In this document: piece by piece, positions 58,108-64,000 of the stretch
Layout: the number at the start of each line of letters is the position of its first letter
How positions within the stretch are numbered: position 1 is the first letter of the stretch
Source of the DNA: Sphagnum compactum
Lineage: Eukaryota; Bryophyta; Sphagnopsida; Sphagnales
Direction: 5' to 3'
DNA: 64,000 nucleotides
Assembly: GCA_965153455.1 (NCBI GenBank)
Contig: OZ234498.1
Coordinates: forward strand, 19,096,001-19,160,000
Program-made: the position numbers and the translations under genes
The notes under the pieces: generated by a model
What the model was told of the DNA's origin: nothing
Databases searched by the model: none
Seen by the model: only the letters and a program-made list of their open reading frames with translations

Positions 58108-58956
58108 TTATTGCTGCTGCTTGAGGTATTCTTGCCATCCCAGTTGCTCAAGCCTTTCCGCTTTCTCCAACACCATCTCCTTCAAACCCTTTTGATAGTC
58201 CAGCATCTTGTCCACCAATTCCGGGCTGCTGAGGCCAAGTATCCGCACTGCCAACAGTCCTGCATTGGTGGCATTCTGAATGGCAACAGTTGCTACCGGA
58301 ATTCCTCTCGGCATCTGGACGATGGAGAGCAGGGAATCGAGCCCATCAGTGGCGCTACCCTTGACAGGGACACCGATCACAGGAAGTGGAGTGAGGGATG
58401 CCACCATTCCAGGAAGGTGAGCAGCTCCGCCTGCACCTGCGATGATGACTCTCAGTCCACGTTGGTGAGCCGTTTGTGCATACTTCACCATTCTTTCCGG
58501 TGTTCGATGGGCCGACACAACCGTGAGTTCATACGCAATACCGAAGAGTTGAAGAATCTCTGCAGCACTTTGCATGACTGGTAGATCCGAATCCGACCCC
58601 ATAATGATTCCCACTGCCGCCGCCGGCTCAACCTCAGCTGCAGAATCCAAAACATCTGCTTGCATTGCTGCAGCAAATGTGGTCATCATTGAAAAGCCCC
58701 TCTCTATTCTTGTTCTTCTCCCTGCTGGGCCGTTTGCTTGTCTCCTCCTCCAACTACCACTAACCCTAAGGCTTATACCCTGCGTGGACAGACTTGCTGC
58801 ATCCTCATGGGAAGCTCGGGCAAGGTTACAAGATCTGTTGTACGTTGGTGATGCTTTCGCAGAAAGAGGAGAAGGGTCTACACTTGATGCGTTTGCAAAC
58901 TTCAGAGAAAGGGAAGCTACAACAAATGCTTGAGAGGGGCATAGAAGAACTCCCAT
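58108..58956 (-). CDS. Plastid-targeted phosphoribosylaminoimidazole (AIR) carboxylase, PurE domain
   Basis: Intronless, 282 residues from the first ATG (58956); the frame extends four codons further only from a TTG. PurE acts in de novo purine synthesis, forming CAIR (class I enzymes rearrange N5-CAIR made by PurK). The N-terminal 105 or so residues are Ser/Ala/Arg-rich with few acidic residues (for example [18 protein letters not shown]), as in a chloroplast transit peptide. The PurE domain runs from about 113 to 265: [10 protein letters not shown] (119-128), SAHRTP with the conserved His (148-153), [11 protein letters not shown] (174-184), PVIGVPVKG (192-200), [11 protein letters not shown] (213-223). 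These match bacterial PurE closely. No PurK (ATP-grasp) is fused or adjacent, unlike the main plant PurK-PurE protein. It diverges from the PPR pseudogene at 59190. Confidence 0.96.
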   Translation of the reverse strand: MGVLLCPSQAFVVASLSLKFANASSVDPSPLSAKASPTYNRSCNLARASHEDAASLSTQGISLRVSGSWRRRQANGPAGRRTRIERGFSMMTTFAAAMQADVLDSAAEVEPAAAVGIIMGSDSDLPVMQSAAEILQLFGIAYELTVVSAHRTPERMVKYAQTAHQRGLRVIIAGAGGAAHLPGMVASLTPLPVIGVPVKGSATDGLDSLLSIVQMPRGIPVATVAIQNATNAGLLAVRILGLSSPELVDKMLDYQKGLKEMVLEKAERLEQLGWQEYLKQQQ

Positions 58957-59128
58957 TTCCAAAGTCAATTCCGAAGAATTTCAACAATCTCTTCTTCGCG
59001 CGATTGCAAACAAAGAGACAACCCACCCACCAGAAACAGGCAGCAGCTCTACGTCTCGAGAAATTCAGAAAGGGGAGGGGATACACGGCCAGACGAGAGA
59101 GAGGGAGGATTGTGTGAGCGAAACGTTC

Positions 59129-59143
59129 TAACCCTAACCCTAA
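59129..59143. promoter_or_regulatory. Double telobox upstream of PurE
   Basis: TAACCCTAACCCTAA, two telomere-type repeats about 175 bases before the PurE start codon, beside a 9-bp-stem hairpin (CCATGGAGA and TCTCCATGG, 59145-59168). Typical of promoter-proximal teloboxes. Confidence 0.5.
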
Positions 59144-59189
59144 GCCATGGAGAGCATAATCTCCATGGACTTGACATATAAGCGGAATC

Positions 59190-60396
59190 ACAGGAAACCT
59201 TTCAAAGGCACTGTATGGGTTGCCGGATTCGGCATCTTGGGTTACATTCATCAGCATTCTCAATGCATTTAGGAGAGCAAAGTCTCGGGAGCAGGGAGGA
59301 GGGTAGGAAAATCAATGCAGAAATCATTGAGGCCAACTTGGAGGTAGACTGGATCCCTTTTTTGGAACCTCCATTGTGAACATGTATGTGATGTGTGGGA
59401 ATGTGGAGGATGCAAGAAGAGTATGAGAAAATGATGGAACAAAATTGTGGTGGCTTCAATTGCAGGATATGCTCGGCAAGGAGAGAGAGGGAAATAAAAT
59501 GCTTTTGAGAATGTTGGAAGAATACAGCAAGGGATTATACCAAACACGATCACATTGGCAATCTGAAAGCTTTGGAGAAGGGCAAAAAAGATCCATAATC
59601 ATCTATCTCATCAGAGCTGGGTTTGAGTCAAGTGGATGGGTTGGAAATGCACTTATCAGTATATATTGTAAATTTGCCAGTGTAGAGGATGCACCCCAGG
59701 TACTTGACAAACTTTGTGGATGTTAATTTGATTGCTTGAACATCAATGGTTACAGGATACTCTCAGCAAAGCTGCAGCAAGGAAATGTTGGAAAATTTTC
59801 AAGCAAATGTAAAAGCCAGACTTAAAGAATATTGAAATCAGTTTTCTGTGCATGTGCCAGTCCAGTAGCTCTGGATCATGGCGAACAAATTCATAGCTAG
59901 ATTCTCAAAGTGGGACCTGATTTGGATCTTCACTTGCTGAGCACTTTGGTGAACATGGTGCTACGTGTGGAAGATGCACATCAAGTTTTTGACCAGAGGA
60001 GACAACCAAATGTGATATTGTGAATGCAATGATCTCCACTTGTTCTCAAAACAGGTTTTGCAAAGAGGCACTGCAGCTCTTTTGAGCAATGTAATGTGAA
60101 GGAGAGAAACCAGACAAGGTGACAATTACCGGTGTTCTCTACACATGCAGCCATGGTCAAGGTTGGCTCTACTTTTCCTCAATCTGGTTAAGCATGACAT
60201 TATGCCACCTGCTTGTGTAGCCATGTGGTCAATTTCCTTGGTTGTGCAGGTCAGTTGCACAAGGCACATTCTTTCGTCCTCAATATGTCATGCAAACCTG
60301 ATGGTTTCTTATGTGGAATCTTGCTCAGTGTACCTCTGGATTCATGACAATGTGGAACTTGCAAAACATGCTGTTGAGCATGTCCTAGAGCTATGA
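59190..60396 (+). pseudogene. Broken PLS-class pentatricopeptide repeat (PPR) gene
   Basis: Pieces of PPR repeats can be read across three frames. SIVNMYVMCGNVEDARRV lies near 59368-59425, GFESSGWVGNALISIYCKF and VEDAPQVLDK at 59621-59715, TSMVTGYSQQSCSKEML near 59740, EDAHQVFD near 59970, and NVELAKHAVEHVLEL at 60350-60394. The last resembles the start of the C-terminal E region that follows the repeats in plant organelle RNA-editing PPR proteins. Stops and frameshifts interrupt every repeat and the N-terminus is missing, so the gene is dead. When active such proteins are imported into plastids or mitochondria to bind RNA. Confidence 0.85.
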
Positions 60397-60984
60397 CTAG
60401 AAGCTAGATGATGCAGATGTATATCAGTGATGGTTGGTTTTGTTATGGGCCAGTTCTGAATCCAAGTCCAGATAACCAGACTCTAGGTTCAACCTCTTGA
60501 ATCTAACCTTGTGACTTGCTCTTGTTGGAACTAGAACCGGAACCAAAGGTGTAGGAATTTGAAGAACCCTACTCAAAATTGTCTTGAGAGGTTTCATCAA
60601 CTTTAAGAAATAATTGGAATCAGAACCATAGTTTTCATAAAATCAAGAAATTTGTGTGAATTGAAATTGAAGGTTTTTGTCAAACCAGGAATTGGATAAC
60701 CCTAGAATGTGCATGGTGCTATCAAATGTCTATATTGAAACTTGTGTTGGATGATGTTTGGAAAATGAGTGAAGGCATGATAGATGGGTGAAAAAGGACC
60801 TTGGAAAGTGCGGGATTGAAGTTGCCCACACAATTCATGTTTCCAATGTCATAACAAATCACAACAGTCATTATATTCACTCCCCCTAAAGGGATTTGTG
60901 TTGACATGAATGTGCTATGTCCTTGAATTGGACTTATGCCATGGTGGGTTGCTTTTGCAATCTCTGTAAGCCAGTGAGTCGTCT
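60397..60984. other. Intergenic DNA
   Basis: No frame with a domain and no repeat border. It leads into the minisatellite. Confidence 0.55.
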
Positions 60985-61760
60985 TGGCAAATTGACATGA
61001 AATCTCATGCTGGCTTGAATCCCTTTGGGGTCTTGAAATGAGAAACTCGTGCTAATGTGAATCCCCTTGGCTTCTCAATGTGAAGCACTCATGCTAGCAT
61101 GAGTGCTTTTGGCATCTTCTTAGGTGGATTCAAGTCACTGTGAATGCCTCGGCTATCGCATTTTGGGATTCATTCCCCTAAGTTGCTGTTCAAGGGAAGA
61201 CTCAAGTTGGTTGGAGTAGCCTTGTTGTACACTAGGGTTAATCATGTTGGCTTGATGTGTCTTTCGTGGACACTCATGTCAATGTGATTCCCCTTTCAAG
61301 AGGATTCAAATTAGCATGAATGTTTTGACTATGTCTTTAAAGGGGATTCATGCAACATGAGTGCCTTTGTTGCACCCATAGGGAGGATTCATGTTGAGGT
61401 GCATGCCTTAACACCTTGGTGTGCAGGATTCACATTGTGAATGCCTTTGGCATGTCCAAGGTAAGGGGAATCATGCTAGGACGAATGCCCTTGGTGTGTC
61501 CTTAGCAAGATAGTGATAGTCACACCATCATGAGTTTGTTTGGCAATTCAAAGTCGAGGACTCACACCAACACGGGTACCTTTAATGTGTCCTTATGTGA
61601 ATTCACAATAGCACAAGCACCTTTGTTGTGTCCTTATGTGAATTCACACTAGCACAAGTACCTTTATTGTGTCCTTATGTGAATTCATGCCAATGTGAAT
61701 CTCATTAGTGTGTTGGCATGGAGGACTCCCATGGCAACATGAATGCTTTTGTTGTGTCCT
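60985..61760. repeat. Degenerate minisatellite
   Basis: About a dozen imperfect units of roughly 45-75 bases built on 'gaattcacactagcacaag' or 'catgctagcatgagtgc' followed by 'ctttggtgtgtccttatg'. The best-kept units (61575-61690) have a 46-base period. Several contain the palindrome CATGCTAGCATG. No coding content. Confidence 0.7.
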
Positions 61761-62579
61761 TAAGAGGATCCCCTTTTTTTGACTATTTAAGGGCTTGAAT
61801 CCCTTGATACCTATTTAAAGGGGATTCATATGGGCTTTAATCGTTGGAGTCCCATTCAAACCTTCTATCATTTCTTATTGTCTTTAGAGGGGGGTCAATG
61901 GATGTAATGGGTGTGGTAGATGTGTTTTGCATAATGTTATTTAAATATTGTTTAATTTAGATTTTTTTAACCCTTTCATAATGAACATATTTTGGAGATC
62001 ATCTTTAGATTCATCATAAATGGATGGTTATTTTTATAATTAATGCAAATTATTGTTAAAATCATTGTGCAAAATGATCATTATTTTGAAGATTACTTAC
62101 AATATTGATAATTCAATCGGTTTTAATTCACCAAATAATAATCATTATTTATTCAACTCTCTTGTTATGTTGGGTATTAGTCATTAGACATCCCCATTTT
62201 AATGATTGTTTATTATTAATATTTGTGTGTTATGAAACCTTCCTTTGCTCTTGTGTGTTTTGTCTAGTAATTTTAAGAGTTTTAAGGTTGAAAGTTCATG
62301 AAATTTTATTGTATCAATTTATTTGTTTAACTATTAATAGTCTTAAATTGTGATAAAATGTTTTAACATTGCTTGCGTTGATTGAAATATTATTTTTACA
62401 AGTGAAAGAGTTTTATTTTGAAATAACCATATTTTTGGGATAAACATGCAAAGGGTTTTAAGTTTGTTCAAGTTGGGACTTGTGTTTTCGTTTTTTTGGT
62501 TTGGCTTGTGTTGACACTTGTGGGGATTTAACCCCAAATCTAGTCTAAAACCACAAGCTAGCACATAGTTTAGCACAAC
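61761..62579. other. AT-rich intergenic DNA
   Basis: No gene. Frames at 62105-62353 and 62343-62576 have no domain. Confidence 0.6.
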
Positions 62580-63236
62580 TCTAAACTACCTATCTCCCCA
62601 ACCTACTTATCTACCTAACTAAATAGGTACCTAGTTTTACATGCCCATGTAGGTTGACATATGTACATACCTACATGAGTATGTATTTAGCCTATGAAGG
62701 TAGGATGTACGTACGTACGTACTTTTTTATCTAAATAGGTAGGTAGGTAGGTAGATTAAGTTTGTGAGCAGCTACTCATGTCCTTACCTTGGTACTTACC
62801 AACTTAATATTAATATTTTGAATTAAATTTATTTTAAAATACCATGTGGCATATTTACATTGGGCCACATGTCATAATATAATATCATCCAAGCATTTGA
62901 ATTGAACATCCCAAATTATTTCGAATAATATTATTATTTATATTTTAAAGAATTAAATATTGAGACATTTGGTAGCACGTCATTTGCCCTCAATAGTGAC
63001 CAAAATAGTCATATTTTAGTCACATGTGACAATACGTACACAATGGAATCAAAGGATGAACTTATATTTGTTGATTTTTTCTTTCATCCAATACCCCTTG
63101 TCCTTTATGAATAATATCGCATGCAATTTGTTCAAGGCGACTTAAGGGATTTTAGTTGCAAATGTTGTTTGCAACTAAAATTTAATCATAGAGACTAATA
63201 AAAAATACATGTTTTTTTTATATTAGCATGTGCATC
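62580..63236 (-). mobile_element. CACTA-like element, second copy (inverted, partial)
   Basis: Read on minus, 62800-63220 follows 3400-3800 closely: 'agtctctatgattaaattt', 'aacatttgcaactaaaatcc', 'aagttcatcctttgattcca', 'tatgacatgtggcccaatgt'. By eye roughly four of five bases agree. The terminus near 63236 is a decayed CACTA end. The interior again has TAGG tracts (62585-62765), including GTACGTACGTACGTAC. The other terminus is not recognised. Confidence 0.7.
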
Positions 63237-64000
63237 AATAAACTCAATTAAATCTTAAATTATATACCAAATGTGGATTAGACCTCACAAGGGCATATGT
63301 GTATCAATAAAATCATATTTACCGAACTTTCAAAACCATTAACATTACAATTAGATGGGTGGGAAAAAAAAAGTTCGAAACTTTGGCCATGCACATAACC
63401 AAGGCACAAAAAATCAATTGTTGGGATCATCAAGTTCTAACAAGTTAACCAGCATGAAGCAAAATTTTTGGCATTCCAATTCAATTTGCAAGCAAGCTTT
63501 AAAGTAACACCTCAAAATTCGTACCTTTACAATTGTATGGTAATAAGAGGCATTGTCAAATTTCACAATCTCCAATGCTTTCCATGCCAAAATATTTCGC
63601 ACAACCAAGTACCAAGCTTTGTTTGTTTGATGAAGATGCCACATCACTAATGGGTCCATGGGCAAGCAAGTGAAGATATCTTCTATGATAAAGGCATATC
63701 TAAAAGGAAGGAGTAGATGGCCATGGTTCTTGTATGAAAGTTTTTAGCTATGGGTTTGGGTTTTGGGGTAGACGATTCCTTAACTTTTCGTGTTATTGGA
63801 GGTTTTTGGCTATGGTGAATAGGTTTTGGGGTAGATGGCACTTCACATTATAATTTTCTTAGAGGTTCATGACTTTCAATTTTCTCTTGGGATTTTGAAA
63901 AACCATTGCCAATAAGGGTTTTGAAGATCTCACAAGGTTGGTGGCAAAATACAAGTGACCACAATGAAAGGAGAAAGTTTACCAAATGGTGATGTTTGGG
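63237..64000. other. Intergenic DNA
   Basis: A short direct repeat ('tttttrgctatgg' then 'ggttttggggtaga') occurs at 63741-63773 and 63803-63836. The overlapping ORFs at 63414-63665 and 63468-63650 are on opposite strands and show no domain. Confidence 0.55.

Noticed and set aside
58069-58933. Plus-strand frames of 119-171 codons
   Set aside because: They are antisense shadows of the PurE gene.

Overview
The window is nuclear DNA from a land plant. It has intron-containing genes with GT-AG borders, an intronless plant-type 6-phosphogluconate dehydrogenase gene, a plastid-targeted AIR carboxylase, a decayed PPR gene, and plant transposon families (Ty3/gypsy, CACTA, Helitron, Tourist-like MITE). 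The AT-rich background, low gene density and many decayed repeats point to a large genome. A fern or other non-seed plant is possible, but the sequence alone does not fix the lineage.

Layout. From 1 to about 28.0 kb there is no convincing functional gene. This part holds a decayed Ty3/gypsy pol (2.0-5.0 kb) split by a CACTA-like insertion, several diverged tandem arrays, tRNA-derived SINE heads and small TIR elements. From 28.0 to 36.0 kb lie two genes: a four-exon gene on + (29563-32566) for an acidic, Ala/Pro/Glu-rich disordered protein with three short basic amphipathic segments, and the intronless 6PGDH gene on - (34058-35548). From 36.2 to 43 kb there are a MITE, a mini-Helitron, short tandem duplications and AT-rich DNA.

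From 43.0 to 44.6 kb a 126-bp tandem array lies directly upstream of a multi-exon + gene (coding at least 46138-52027) for a Myb/telobox (TRF-like) DNA-binding protein. Each of the eight core units carries TGACTCA followed by CCAA. From 52 to 57.5 kb there is decayed repeat sequence including a gypsy integrase fragment on -. From 57.5 to 60.4 kb lie an unidentified ORF pair (+), the plastid PurE-type AIR carboxylase gene (-, 58108-58956) and, diverging from it, a broken PPR gene (+). From 60.4 kb to the end there are a degenerate minisatellite and a second, inverted copy of the CACTA-like element.

The genes are unrelated housekeeping or regulatory functions: oxidative pentose phosphate pathway, plastid purine synthesis and chromatin/DNA binding. 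One link is worth testing. Telobox motifs lie in the 5' leaders of 6PGDH and PurE, and the gene between them encodes a protein of a telobox-binding Myb class. Exon borders were chosen by hand from reading frame and GT-AG sites, without transcripts.
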